A DNA stretch of 64,000 nucleotides. It comes from Blasia pusilla (taxonomy: Eukaryota; Marchantiophyta; Marchantiopsida; Blasiales). Positions within the stretch are counted from its first letter, which is position 1, and each line of letters starts with the position of its first letter. Position numbers and translations under genes: made by a program. The DNA lies in the NCBI GenBank assembly GCA_050084515.1, contig CM114271.1, positions 6,138,001-6,202,000 on the forward strand. Direction: 5' to 3'. This document shows positions 36,963-48,249 of this stretch, one piece after another. A model generated the notes under the pieces. It worked only from the letters and a program-made list of their open reading frames with translations. It ran no database searches and was not told the DNA's origin.

Positions 36963-38751
36963 TCATGTAGTGGAGAATCTGTGGATCATGATGTGTTTGT
37001 AAACCTGTCCCGGTTCCACAATCATGGTCGGAAATTTGGGCTCATTCACTGCATTGGGGAAGCCTTGAGTTTCCAAGCAGAAGGCACCATGCTTCTTATA
37101 CTCCTTGCCTTCTTTCCCCACGATGACAGAATCAGCGTTGCTGGTGTAAAACTGCATCCCCGCTGCATTCGTCAACAATTCCATCACCCGTCCAGAAGAA
37201 GGATCCACAACTCGCGCTGCTGTTCTCACACCATCAGCGTCTTCCTCATCATTGGCATCCAGCGCGTAGTTGTGGTCATAACCGATGCCTGGAACCTGCG
37301 CCATTCGAGATCCGATCGGAGATTCTTGAAGGAAGTCGAAGGGGGTACCTCGAACTGAGAGGATCTCCCCAGTTGGGATGCAGGCGGCATCGACAGGAGT
37401 GTAGGCAGAAGCCCGGATTTGGATGAGGTGTCCGAGAATGTCACCACTTCCATGGCCACCCAGGTTCCAATAAGCGTGGTTTGCGAGGCTGACTGGTGTG
37501 GCTTTTCTTCCTGGCTTCGTCACCATTTCCGTCCTCAGCTCAAGATCGTCCGTCAGCGTGTATGTGACAATTACTTCCAGATCTCCAGGAAATCCTGCCA
37601 ACAGACGAAGACAATGAGAAGATTAATCTCTCCCTCCAGTCGCACCAACTCCCCTGGAAAACACGCTCAAATCCGAATTACAGCATCGAAAAGACCACCA
37701 CATGATTCCCTAAGACTCTCTTCAAGACTCGGTAAGTAGATATGGTTCCCAGCCTTCTCGGATGCAAGAGTGAGGTTTTGAGAGCGATGTAAAGGGTACG
37801 ATCTCGTCAAAACCGACCTTCTTCACCATCGTAGCTGTTGTAGGTGAACTGTACAGAAGGTCCTTTCTCGTTGTTCAACTCCTGGGATTGCCAAAGGACC
37901 TTATCGAACCCAACCAACCCTCCTGTCAATCATTCGCAAACGTCCACTGACATGCATGAGACGCGGGACAGGGCTGTAGCAGAGGACTGGCAGATGATCA
38001 AGAGCAGGTAAAATGATAGGGTAGTTTTCTGTGAGAGAACGAGCGCTCATACCATGAAGAGTGTTGGGTCCATCGTTAGCAGCTAGCTTGTAGACTTTGC
38101 CATTCAAGGAGAATGAGGCACCTGCAATTCGGTTGGCCACTCGCCCTACAATGGCCCCGTAGTATGCGAAATGGCCATGCTGCGTCGACCGTGTAGAAGC
38201 ACGCAGTCAGTCAGTCTTGCATATCGCAGGTCGTTCGGCTCCACAAATTTAGCGCCTACTGCTTATTTGAAAGTCTCACTCTTGGAAACTTCTCATCAAC
38301 ACTCCTACAAATCCATGTCAGGAAACGACGAGACATCTATCAAGAGTTTCAAAATGCCCCGTGCGAAATCGAGAGCTTTGTCCCTGGCTACCGAGTGAGC
38401 AGCGTGGTGTTTACCATGTAGGAGGCGGGGCTTTCAAAACCGAGCAGAACGTCCTCAACCTTCCCTGCAGAGATTGGCACCCATGACTCCTCAGAAACAA
38501 CAGCAACAGGATTGCTATAATTACGTGCAGTGAAATCCTCACTCTACTCGATCGAACCTCAAGGTACTCTGTGCTTGCAATTGATTGCTGATCGGAGGAA
38601 GTAAACGAGAGCTACCTCTGGAGTCCGGGACCTTCAACGACATTATAGTCGCCCCCCATTCCGTGATCTTTGCCTCAATCTGACCTCGCTTCAAAGTGTA
38701 CACCTTCGGGCCATCCGCTCCCTCCACTCTCACGTGCCTACTCTCGTCCAT
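36963..38751 (-). CDS. GALM: aldose 1-epimerase (galactose mutarotase), 5 exons
   Basis: Exons in order are 38751-38616, 38464-38415, 38179-38053, 37922-37818 and 37594-36963 (stop TGA). All junctions are GT-AG and phases agree, giving about 350 residues, the usual length. The enzyme interconverts alpha and beta anomers of aldoses such as galactose and glucose, in the cytosol in most members. Motifs seen: [14 protein letters not shown] in exon 1; [13 protein letters not shown] and GPNTLHG (substrate-binding His) in exon 3; GFDKVLW in exon 4; NHAYWNLGG with the catalytic His, and [12 protein letters not shown] with the catalytic Glu, in exon 5. The start is the ATG giving [14 protein letters not shown]. 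No signal peptide is seen. No breaks are seen, so it is likely functional. Confidence 0.92.
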
Positions 38752-39952
38752 CTTCACCGCCGCCGACGGACTCAGCACCAATCCTGCGCAACAGATCGGT
38801 GATAGGTTTCACAGCCGTCAGTCTCCCCTTTGCCTCACCTTCGCTTCCGCAGAGACGAGTGAGACGAGTGCGCAGAGCGATGGAGAAGAGGAAATTGGCA
38901 GACTGATCAAAGAATCTATTCTCAACTCTGGCCGTCCGTAGCCGTCCTACGAGCTCCGCGGTGAGTGATAATGCCACCCTCTCTCCAGACTGCAGTTCGT
39001 TTTTTGCGATTAATAGTACTCACTCTCATGGCCCGAACGAGCGTCTCGTCCTGATGCCAGACTACTTTAAGACGCCGAGCGAATGCGGCATCGACACTCG
39101 GCCCAAATCTGACCTTCCCGATGGCAGATCTAAAATTGCCCTGTGCTTTTGGATGCAGATAACGTGTGAAATTTCTCGAGATGTGGAGCGCACATACAGT
39201 AGACACACAATTTTCAAGGCGCCGGTCTTGACGTTTGCGTCTCGGAATTGGGCTTGAGCTAAGGAGTGAGGTCACGAGAAGAAATTCTCATGTACGCTGT
39301 CCTCAATCTACGGGAAGTCGGTGGAGGACAGAGAACGAGGACGCTTGTTCCACCGATTCCGACTCGGGCGGCTGTTGCGGATCGGCATGCCCTCCGCGTA
39401 GAGAGCAAGCGCTTTGGGTTTCTTTCTCTGCAAATTTTCCAGCAGTGCCGCGACTCCACCGTCTCTCCTCTTCGGCTGTGGAGCGTACTGGAGAGCGCGT
39501 ACTGCGGGGGAAAGATGCGAAGGATGCTAACATTGTACAGATCGTCTCGCTGTTCTCCCCGCGGATGATGTGCGAAGACAAAGCCGGCGCAGCGCGCAAG
39601 AATTTCGAAATGGAAATCACGTGTCCGATGGACCCTCAACTGCTGAGACCTGTAGCAATCCTGACGAGCTTCTCGACGCGCATTGTCATCAGAATTCCGC
39701 GCAGCTCTTCCGGACACTGCGGTCATGCGTTTCCTCATCTCCGATTACTGCGGCTCCCGTGCGTCCCTGAAAAATGCGACCGCCACCGGGAGCGACGAAT
39801 CTATCGCTCTTTCAGAAATTGCACTTTCCGATGTAACGGGGGGAGATGACCAGAGGCTCGACCGCCAAGCGCTACCAGAGCTTCGCAGCGAGAGCATTTC
39901 CAATTGCTTGCGAGATCGTGGTGCAACCAGCCCTCATGCACTTAGTCGGTTA

Positions 39953-39955
<3 letters not shown>

Positions 39956-39990
<35 letters not shown>
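39956..39990. repeat. microsatellite (TC)n
   Basis: Uninterrupted TC dinucleotides of about 35 bases lie inside the GC-rich region. Confidence 0.97.
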
Positions 39991-39994
<4 letters not shown>

Positions 39995-40681
39995 CCAGTC
40001 TTGGATCTACAACTTCGTCGTCAGACACAAGCTTTGCAGTGGGAGCATTGTTCGTTGCTTCCGAGATTGTACAGCAAACCCAGTATGCAACAGCGAGCCT
40101 TGATGCACCGGCACTAGACCCTACATGTTTTACTCATTCATAATCCTGTCTCTTGAAATGTGAGGCATTCAACAAAGGTCGGTCGTCGTGAGCGTTCGTC
40201 GCCTTCGCCTTCCCTTCGTTTCCGATGAGCAAAATCCTCATCTGATCTTCACCATCTCCGAGAGCTCGACCTTTCCCGAGCTTAAATGACTTCCAAGAGA
40301 CATCCAGTGTGCGAGCTTAGTCAAAATCTTCACTCACTCTCGAAACACAGAGCCTTCCAACGCCTGATCGATCGCCAGTTGGAACCGAAACAAGGAGAGA
40401 AGCCTTTCTTTGACTAGCACTGACGGAGATTTGATTCAGCAACTTTCTGATCCTGAGACGGCACCGACTCCAAGAAGACTCCTGCACAGATCACATTGTC
40501 CAGGCCCATCAACAAAACGTTAACGGATCTCATCCACCTCTCCCTTACGCCAGTCAGTCCTCAACGCCAACGCTGCTAGACGAGAATCGCAACACGCTTT
40601 TCATCAGTTTGCGCGCATCTAATTCGGGATACCGAACGCGGCCTTTCACCAAACAAAGACGAATTTCAACGACAGCTCTGC

Positions 40682-41017
40682 TCATCGGCAAGGAAAGAAA
40701 GACCCCTCCACAACAGGCTCTTCAGGAAGTTTCCGCCACCGCTTCACTCGCTCGATGAGCACGGCGAGCTGCCGCACATACCATCCTCGAGAAATTGACA
40801 GGCTCATTTCCTTCCCATCCTCACCTCGCGTCCTGAAACCGACCGTTCCCAAGAGCGCCTCCGATCGCACCGATTCTCGATCATCCTCAAAACGTGGGTC
40901 GCCGAGAACACGACTGGCAAACTGTAGGAGCTCATCGTGTGATGAGAGCCGAGCGTCGTCTCCGGCACTCCTCACTCCATCGCCTGCAGCTCTGGAGTCT
41001 GGAGTCCTATCCGTCAC
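40682..41017 (-). CDS. uncharacterised 111-codon ORF
   Basis: This is a single frame from an ATG at 41017 to a stop at 40682. The middle is protein-like (ELLQFASRVLGDPRFEDD, then ISRGWYVRQLAVLIERVKRW) with a mix of hydrophobic and charged residues, unlike the low-complexity chance frames nearby. I do not recognise the family. It could be an exon of a spliced gene; splice sites around it were not resolved. A chance ORF in GC-rich DNA remains possible. Confidence 0.3.
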   Translation of the reverse strand: MTDRTPDSRAAGDGVRSAGDDARLSSHDELLQFASRVLGDPRFEDDRESVRSEALLGTVGFRTRGEDGKEMSLSISRGWYVRQLAVLIERVKRWRKLPEEPVVEGSFFPCR

Positions 41018-41158
41018 AAGTTCTCACAACACGTCCCTTTCCCACGGTTCCGTCACTGGTCCGGGCCCCAGGGAGCTGACAAGTGTGGTCTTCCCTGCTG
41101 TGTAGGGGTACTAGGGGCTCACCGCTGCCTTGCTTGCTTTCGTGTCCTGCGGCCCCTG

Positions 41159-41207
41159 CCTAACCCCAGCCTCATTAAGGCCGGGGTTAGGCCTTAATTA
41201 ATGAGGC
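41159..41207. repeat. two interlocking inverted repeats
   Basis: CCTAACCCC (41159-41167) pairs with GGGGTTAGG (41183-41191). GCCTCATTAA (41169-41178) pairs with TTAATGAGGC (41198-41207). The two stems overlap in a pseudoknot-like order, so both cannot form as simple hairpins at once. Confidence 0.8.
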
Positions 41208-41604
41208 GATCAGGGCCGGGTTTCTGGCTCTCTATGCCCTCCTCTTTTGCATTAAGCGTTTTTATTGAAGTTCATTATTACTGTATTAATGACCCGATGC
41301 CCTAGAAAGAATACCGTGGTCGTCTACTCGCAGGACTCGCTTAGGGTCCTCTAGGAATGCCAACGTGTCTGATGGGATGGGGCCACGGTTTTAAAACAAG
41401 TAGCTACTTTACTATAGGGAGGAATTTTTTTTGGAAGTGCTTCCATAAGAAGTGAAGGCAATGTTTGGCAATAGGTTTGTATGGGAGTTACTTTAAGTAG
41501 GGAAATACCTCTATAAATATTAGGTGCCTTCAATTTTTGTGGCCAAAGTGGGACCTGAGTAAGTGGCGATGCAAGTGTAACATTGGAGGTTATCCACCTT
41601 CATG

Positions 41605-41660
41605 TGGTGAGATAAGGCGAATCTGGCATGTTCTGGTGAGATAAGGCGAATCTGGCATGT
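41605..41660. repeat. 29-bp direct repeat, two units
   Basis: TGGTGAGATAAGGCGAATCT and the following GGCATGT occur at 41605 and again at 41634, adjacent and nearly identical. Confidence 0.95.
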
Positions 41661-41796
41661 AGTAGGAAAATTGGTAGTAAATATGCTAGTGAAACTCCGG
41701 GCTTTACACTCCGATCGAGATCTGGAAGTGACTTACTGAATTGCTAGGAGGAGCTAGAGGCGGTTGGAGGTGTGAACGGGAGGTTGCTGCTATAAA

Positions 41797-42379
41797 TCAC
41801 GTTGGAGTTGTTGGTGGGTAAATCTCGTATGAAGATTTGATGTCCTCCGGGTACTCTCGAATTACTTGATCCGAGTCTTTTTGTGCGAGCTTGGAAACAG
41901 ATGCATAGTGTTGAGAGGCAAGGCTTTCCATCACTCGGAGAACCCATCTTGCAACAAGTTCATAGCAGTTCATTAGATGAGTTTTTATGCCCTTCACTTG
42001 CGTGAGTATCAAGGCTTATGTAAGGTCAATGATGTAGCCGATGGAATGTCCTAAATCAGCAGGATCGCATTGGAATTCACCTGCTCCACAGTGTCCGCCT
42101 GATGCATCTTCATTGCACACACTGCATTCTACGTGTCCATTTCTACTCACTTTGCACCTTCAATTCCTCCTCCGAGGCCCTCCCTCTTCTCCATCTCAAC
42201 CTTGGGCACGGGCACAGTTCGTGCGTTTTAATACCTAGAGAAGATATGTATTTCCTTTCGCTTTCGCTTCTCACAATCTCGTTGATGGCGATGAATAAGC
42301 CAATTTCATCCGGTATCCATATGTGGATCACTCGGTCTTCAAATAGGAAGGTCAATTCTCCAAGGTTTCTCAAGTCCAA
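41797..42379 (-). other. possible gene fragments next to a Helitron end
   Basis: Two minus-strand frames look protein-like: 42143-42379 (LTFLFEDRVIHIWIPDEIGL) and 41797-42012 (YELVARWVLRVMESLASQHY). They end upstream of the Helitron 3' terminus at 42567. Capture of host exons by Helitrons is well known, so they may be transduplicated pieces. I could not name the parent gene, and intron boundaries were not resolved. Confidence 0.25.
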
Positions 42380-42526
42380 TGGAGTTAGGGTTCAATGGCG
42401 ATGAAGATGCTAGAAGTTGCACAGGGATTTCAACTTGCTTCATGCACAACAAGGTTGACATATAACACCAAGATTAGTAGTCCAAAGATGTGAGTCTATA
42501 GGAATCCCTCCAAACTTCACCTCCCA

Positions 42527-42567
42527 GCCCGTGCTATGCCTCTGCATAGCACGGGCGTTCTTACTAG
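42527..42567 (+). mobile_element. Helitron 3' terminus (plus strand)
   Basis: A perfect 13-bp stem GCCCGTGCTATGC/GCATAGCACGGGC with loop CTCT is followed by GTTCTTA and CTAG, then T. This is the textbook plant Helitron 3' end. The body extends to the left; its 5' TC terminus was not located, so length and cargo are unknown. Confidence 0.8.
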
Positions 42568-43801
42568 TATGTATATAATGAAAATTTCCTTTCATCTTGA
42601 AAATTTTTTTTCCAAAATGAAAGGATTTTTTTTAAAATCGTTGATATTACTATATATTAATTTAAAATGATAATTTTATATCATATATTTTAATTCTGAT
42701 AGATAATTTTAAATTCGTATATTGCTTGGATTAACATCACACTAGTTTTTTTATATGCTAGGCATGCATAGTTGGACATTTTTTTCAAAATCTAACATTT
42801 AAATGCAATGACTATATAAGTCAAATAGGAGGCTGAAAATTTCTTTCATAAATTTTATTGATTAGATGCGTACAAATTCAAAGAAAAATATAGCACAAGT
42901 AAGTAATTTTATGCCCATACTAAGAGTTGGATTGGAGTTTTTTTTACCTTAAAAAGATATATGGTGCTCATAAAATTTTGAAATTAATAAAAAATATACG
43001 TAAATTTAATTTTTAAGTAAATAAGTTTTAAAATAAATTAATTAATATGATGAGTTACCATAAAAAAATAAGAAATATTTAATGACAAACTTACATTCAT
43101 TAAGTTTGAATACAAATCATAAAATTTGACTGAAGGTTGAGTCTCTTAATGATAGCATCTAACACTAACTAATGTCAAATTTGAAAGATATATGCAACAT
43201 TTCTAATTTTGCAAGGGAAAGATGTTACTCATAGAGAGTTTTATGTTTCTTAAACCCTAATTCAAATAATAGTATAAATAATTTTAGTAAATGGTGACAG
43301 GCCAGAAATTTTTTTTTGGAATGTTTGCATAGCATGATTGGCTACTTCTATGAATGGTACGGATTGTACACTAGTTATAACAAATTGAGACCTAAAAAAT
43401 CTAAGCATGAGGGTGTAAAATTATAAACTAATCCATGATCGTGGTGAAGATGGTTTCTCATGGAAGCGAGCCTTAAAGGGATTGATTAGAAAATACAACC
43501 AATTTAAATGTGTGTAGCAGTGGATTGTGCAGCAAAAATACCAAGATTTGTATGGATAGGCGTGAAGATGGCCGTTTGTGGGACAGAGTCCTAAATGTAT
43601 GTGCTTAACTACTTAGGCGGTCAATGAGGGTTTGGTGCACTTATTAAGGAGAGGAAATGGATGACTAGGGTGTGTCACAAGGGGTACCATTCGTGACACA
43701 CCCTCGTTATCCATCTCAAGCTTGAGTGTGCCACTAAGGGTGAACTAGCCATTTAGTGGAACTCCTACTCCTTCTTGATAGTGTGCTACTGGCACACTCC
43801 T
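42568..43801. other. AT-rich intergenic sequence
   Basis: The sequence from 42568 to about 43300 is very AT-rich, with long A and T runs and no ORF. A change in composition occurs exactly at the Helitron end. 43300-43800 is mixed. Nothing else is recognised. Confidence 0.45.
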
Positions 43802-44833
43802 TGTCGTGCGCCTACTCTCCTTGAACGTTAATCTTTGTTGTTGCGGAAGCATGGGTTCAATAGGTCACGCTCTCAACGCTGATCTGCATCCAAACACGCA
43901 CTCTGGTTAGTCGGGTCTGGATCAATCAGCGGGCTAACTTTCCGAGTTCTTGTCTCGGTCTCTCATCAAGCTCAACCTTCCTTGTTTTGCAGTTTATAAC
44001 ACAGGCAAGTCTCGAAAGACTTGGGACAGACTTTCCGGTCGGTTCAGGAACCTCAAACAACATTTCGTGTCTGGCGGTTCCAACTGTCCGATGGACATTC
44101 AATGTGTCCCTAACCGAGACTCACACAAAATGAATCACGGGTCGCAATCCAAGTCTGGCGTACAAAGTCCACTCCCTTGGATCAAGTTTGGGTTTCGAGT
44201 TCCAACGCCAAACTCCCGTTCCATCCCGTGCCCTTGAGACGCCGTTTGGTGCTCAAAGTGGGGATGGGTGTTCCAAGACTTCTTGGAGAGACTCCTCCCT
44301 TACTAGTACTTCTGGGGATCTCAGGGGTTCCCTTCTTTTAGGGAAAGACACCCGAGCCTCTCCAATTGGCCCTCAATCCGATTGCTCTCACAATTGTTTT
44401 CGGCCAATATCTCAGTCTGTATTTATGCATTTTCTGAGATATTTAGTGCATTGGAAGCGTCTCAAGATAAGATTTCCAACGCACCCTTATTTGTCCTAAA
44501 TGCATCTTGAGGCTAAACGTTATGGTCCAAAACATAGTCAAATTCCCCAAACGCTAGTCATGTTCCAAAACTGGTTCTCACCTCTTTGGCAACCAACCTT
44601 CCAAGACTGAACTCATCTCAAGTCTTGGCTCGCGTTTGGTCTAGGTTTCCTAATCGCGACCACCAAGGCATGAAACACACAACTATGTTCCGTGTTTCGT
44701 CTCTTGGACTTTTCCAAGAGACCTTTCCAAAAGCCTCTCCAAAGCGCGATCATCGCAACGCAAGTCCACTTGAGTTTTGATGTTCCATTTGGCGCCTTTT
44801 TGGTATTTGTTTGGTTGTGAGGGTCGCGAAAAT
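43802..44833 (-). mobile_element. solo LTR, family S, copy 3 (1032 bp)
   Basis: It starts TGTCGTGCGCC and ends GGGTCGCGAAA, where copies 1 and 2 have GCGACA or GTGACA, so the terminal CA has mutated. The flanks CTCCT (43797-43801) and ATCCT (44834-44838) agree at 4 of 5 bases. It is collinear with 23716-24734 over its full length, sharing for example GCCTACTCTCCTTGAACGT and CCATCCCGTGCCCTTGAGAC. There is no internal coding region. Confidence 0.88.
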
Positions 44834-45939
44834 CCTAGAGTGTCAAGAAGAAGTAGGAGTTCCATAGCAAAATCCCATGCTTTCTTTAGATCAAGGAGGC
44901 TAGGTTCAACAAAACTAGTAGCTTGGGTCTTTCACACCCATTTCCTTATTTCAAACATGCACATGATTTCCTTACAAAGCTTGTAGCACCTTGATAGGTA
45001 CCTCTGCTGTTATCCTATCGGGCCATACCCCATTTTGATGACTATACGCCTACTTGGAGCACCAATAGGCTCCCCATGTGACACACCCTAATCTATATTA
45101 CTATGGGAGACGAAATTCTTGATTTGCAAACACCTCTTTGATTGACGCATACAAGGGGGGCAACAAAAGTTTTACTTGGTAATAAGAGCAACAAGATCTT
45201 TTTGCAATTTTTAATCACAATCACTCTTGTACATAGCATGATCTATACACCAGTACATACTAGGATGAAGTTTGGTATGCATAATAAAGAGAGGAGATAG
45301 ATTAGTATATATTAACAATGCCCACTAAGAGTTTGATGTCAGGATTAGGAAGATGAGATGGATTGATATATACCAGTAAGAAATATTTTCACGTGCACCA
45401 ATGTCCCTTTAATACACTTGTTTGTTGCATTGTTGTTCCATTAGAACATGTTAGTTAAGTTTTTAGAATGGCATGTGTTTTCTATTTTAAGGATAATTTA
45501 AGAAGTTTTATTCTATTTTTTCCATTTAAGGAATTAATCTAGAGGCTAGGAAAGACAAGAGACAAGATTAGACTTAAGAGATTTACTTATTTTACAATGT
45601 TCTTTCCATAATATGTAACCTTCTTTCTATCAAATTTAAAATAGACGAGACAATCACATGTAACTTAAGAATCCGCCTTATTTCCTTTCCATAATTTATG
45701 ATATAACACGTCATGTTCCTGAAGAATTATTCTAAAAAATGTTAGCTTTGTAAAAAATAAGAGATATCTCATCAATCAATTGTGAAGCTTCACTTGTTTT
45801 AGAATGTTCTTTCAAGATTAAATAATCTAATTTCATTCATCGATATGATAAAATATAGTTGGCATTATTAAGTGCTCCATTCATCGATGCTAAGCACTTA
45901 TTGATTTTTCAAGTCTTTTATAACAAATCGACAAGTATG
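44834..45939. other. intergenic, no gene seen
   Basis: AT-rich sequence without recognisable ORF, element ends or RNA gene. Confidence 0.4.
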
Positions 45940-46390
45940 TGTAGGGTGGCTTCAAGGAGAGCGGAGGATATCCTCAAGATGTTGAAGATGACATGTTGAT
46001 GCATGGGGTAACCTAAGAGAAAGCAAGTTTTCTCTTTGTTTTGGCTCATTTGGAGCCATATAGAGGAACGTGCTATTTCAGATAAGTTCCAAATTTGATG
46101 ATAATTGACTTTGCATTTGGGGAGTGGCCCTTGAATCCTTAATCCCCTATTGCACGTCAAAAGCCAAGGACGTAACTTATGAGCACATGTTACCATGGAG
46201 AGAGTTTGGGGAGAGGGCTCAGATGGACGAGATATACCTAAGGGAGAGACCTTTGGAACTTATTCTCTTTTTGTTGAACCTCTTGGCATGAGGCGATGGG
46301 GCTATCATCTATGGTCCTCCTTGCCTTTTGAGTAATTGAAGCCTCTCATTATGAGGGTGGATTTTGTTTGACAGTGAGATAGAGAGATGG
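45940..46390 (+). repeat. dispersed repeat family D, copy 3
   Basis: It matches copy 1 in reverse (GAGGATATCC..GATGTTGAAGATGAC, GGTAAC.T.AGAGAA, TTTGGAGCCATATAGAG) and copy 2 directly (TTGTTGAACCTCTT, CATGAGGCGA, CTTTTGAGTAA). In this copy the microsatellite position holds only a short GATAGAGAGATGGAGA stretch at about 46377-46392. Confidence 0.65.
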
Positions 46391-47414
46391 AGATTGAGTG
46401 CTCTTGATTGGAGATATTTTGGTATATCATCGTCTTAGTGTTCAGATGCCATGAATGAGTATGGTTTCTTGTGTTTATGTGCTTGTACTTAGTTATAAAA
46501 ATGTATATTACACACTACATGTGACAAGAGAATTATCATGATTGCATCATTCCTTGGAGATGAGGTAAATAGGGATCAAGTGAGCAAGGTCACCATTTAG
46601 TTGACAAGCATTTCTTGATGGCATGGAGTGTGGCCACATTGAGACATGTCAAAGTAGGCCAAGGTAGCCACATTTTCATCCTTCTACACCATACTGATTG
46701 GATGGTGCATTCTAGAAGAGGTTGTGATAGTGTTGGACATCTTCCATGCCACTTGAAGATTCTCGAGTGGCATGGAGTATTGCATCTCTTCTAAGAAATC
46801 AAAATTCGTTTGGCATATTCTAGATATTATGTATTATGCCTATAGTATACTATAGGCAAGTCTTTGTGTTCAAGATTTATCATACAAGGAGCATAATGGG
46901 ACTGTGTGAAAAGTCCCAATTCAACGTAAAGCACAGTTCAGGCTATAATATCGTGATCTCTTACCGACATCAATCATATAGGACTACCAAAGTTTCTTGG
47001 TGAAGGGCTTCTTATTGTTGGGGATATAGGAATTAAATCAAATGGATGTCATTTACTTGGTCTTTGGAGGTTGGCCTTGTAAAGGACAGTCAAGTGCTAA
47101 GACAAGGAGAGATTGTGAGGATCTTACGATATATGTAAGAGCACAACTCTTGTTCTCCAATGAAAAATTTGGTGAATGTGCCATTTTTGGATGACTCTTG
47201 GGCACAAGTGATGACAAACTTATACTAGGTTTGTGCATGGATCGAATTGGGAGTGTTCTTGGATGTGGTAAGTATAGGTTCATGTGTATAATGTCAACAC
47301 GTCTTGTGGATGAACTTGATGCCACACAAGGCGTTGAGAAGGGCATATGTTAGAGTAGAGTGACCTTCCTAGCTGTAGATGGATTCTTTTTTTGGTTGTG
47401 GATATCGATCATAG
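46391..47414. other. intergenic, no gene seen
   Basis: Mixed AT-rich sequence, no recognisable ORF or element. A short inverted motif GCCTATAGTATACTATAGGC occurs at about 46838-46857. Confidence 0.4.
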
Positions 47415-47422
47415 GCAGTGAG

Positions 47423-47735
47423 CAAGGCTGCATATGGATAAAGTCCAAGTCCATGGACTTACATCCGTCTTATGGAAGGACTTTTCCATGTAGGCCTCAC
47501 CTTCCCCTTCTTTCTCATTCTCCCCACTTGCATTTGTCTTCCATATTCACCCGTTTTTTCCTCCCTCCACCTCCACTCCATCCTCCCTTATTGCCCCACT
47601 TGCCCTTGCCCTACCTTCCATCATGAACTATTTAGTGTGGTTCCCACCTTTTGCAATTCATGTCGATGGATATATCCAAACTTGTCCGTCCATGTCCGTC
47701 CTAGGGAAGGACTTGTCTATATTTGTGCAACCATG
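47423..47735. mobile_element. hAT-like MITE, 313 bp
   Basis: The termini CAAGGCTGCA and TGCAACCATG are inverted repeats; the hAT-like CAAGG start is shared with the MITE at 23706. The flanks GCAGTGAG (47415-47422) and GCACTGAG (47736-47743) agree at 7 of 8 bases. The interior is collinear with 24740-25058 and has no ORF of its own. Confidence 0.9.
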
Positions 47736-47743
47736 GCACTGAG

Positions 47744-48228
47744 CAAGGTTGCACACGGACAAAGTCCGCGTCCACGGACTTATGTCTGTCCTATGGACAA
47801 GCATGTTAGTGCAAGCTTAGGTACCCGAGGCTCACACCCTAGCCCGTATCTAAGCCCATACCCGAGCCTGCCCGGAGCCCGCATAGGACCCGCACGAGGC
47901 CCGCAAGGCGGGCTTTGGGATTGCAAATTTTGGTTTGGTGGACCATAGTTTGGTTAGCTGGACCAAAAGCTTGTCCGCTGGACCAAATTTTGCGGCCCAA
48001 ATCCGGCCTTGCAAGCCTGGTGCAGGCCTTGAGTTCGTCATGCAAGCTACGGGCGGGCCTAGAGCCCGCACCTAGCTCATCGTGCGGGCCTCGAGCCTGC
48101 CCCATGCCCCAAAGCGGCACCGCAACTGGGCTGCGGGCCATGCAACAGGTGTGGGCTCTAGGTGGGTTCGGGTGGGGGCGGGCATATCCGTCGATATATC
48201 TGTACTTGTCCGTTTCCGTGCAACCTTG
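47744..48228. mobile_element. second hAT-like MITE, 485 bp, adjacent
   Basis: The termini CAAGGTTGCAC and GTGCAACCTTG are perfect 11-bp inverted repeats. The left flank GCACTGAG is the same 8 bases that end the previous MITE; the right flank GTAGTGAG agrees with it at 6 of 8. The ends match the neighbour, but the interior (about 47810-48190) is different: GC-rich and full of GCCCGCA-like repeats. It is therefore a distinct element that probably used the same transposase. Confidence 0.88.
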
Positions 48229-48249
48229 GTAGTGAGGCATGATAATTGA

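Larger units (their letters stand above)
38752..41100. other. GC-rich region upstream of the epimerase gene
   Basis: This is GC- and CpG-rich sequence with several long overlapping frames on both strands (for example 39235-39849 plus, 39259-39738 minus). Such frames are expected by chance in GC-rich DNA, and none has a recognisable domain. It probably includes the promoter and 5' UTR of the epimerase gene and perhaps a divergent transcription unit. Confidence 0.4.

Noticed and set aside
38752-38781. Earlier start of the epimerase with residues VLSPSAAVK
   Set aside because: There is no ATG in this stretch; it begins at TTG and is probably 5' UTR. The first in-frame ATG at 38751 fits the family.
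39235-39849. 204-codon plus-strand ORF and overlapping minus-strand ORFs
   Set aside because: Long frames on both strands are expected in GC-rich DNA; no domain, no consistent splice structure.
47810-48190. Coding region with many Arg/Ala/Pro codons
   Set aside because: Frames arise from GCCCGCA-like repeats inside a MITE; no domain and no conservation seen.
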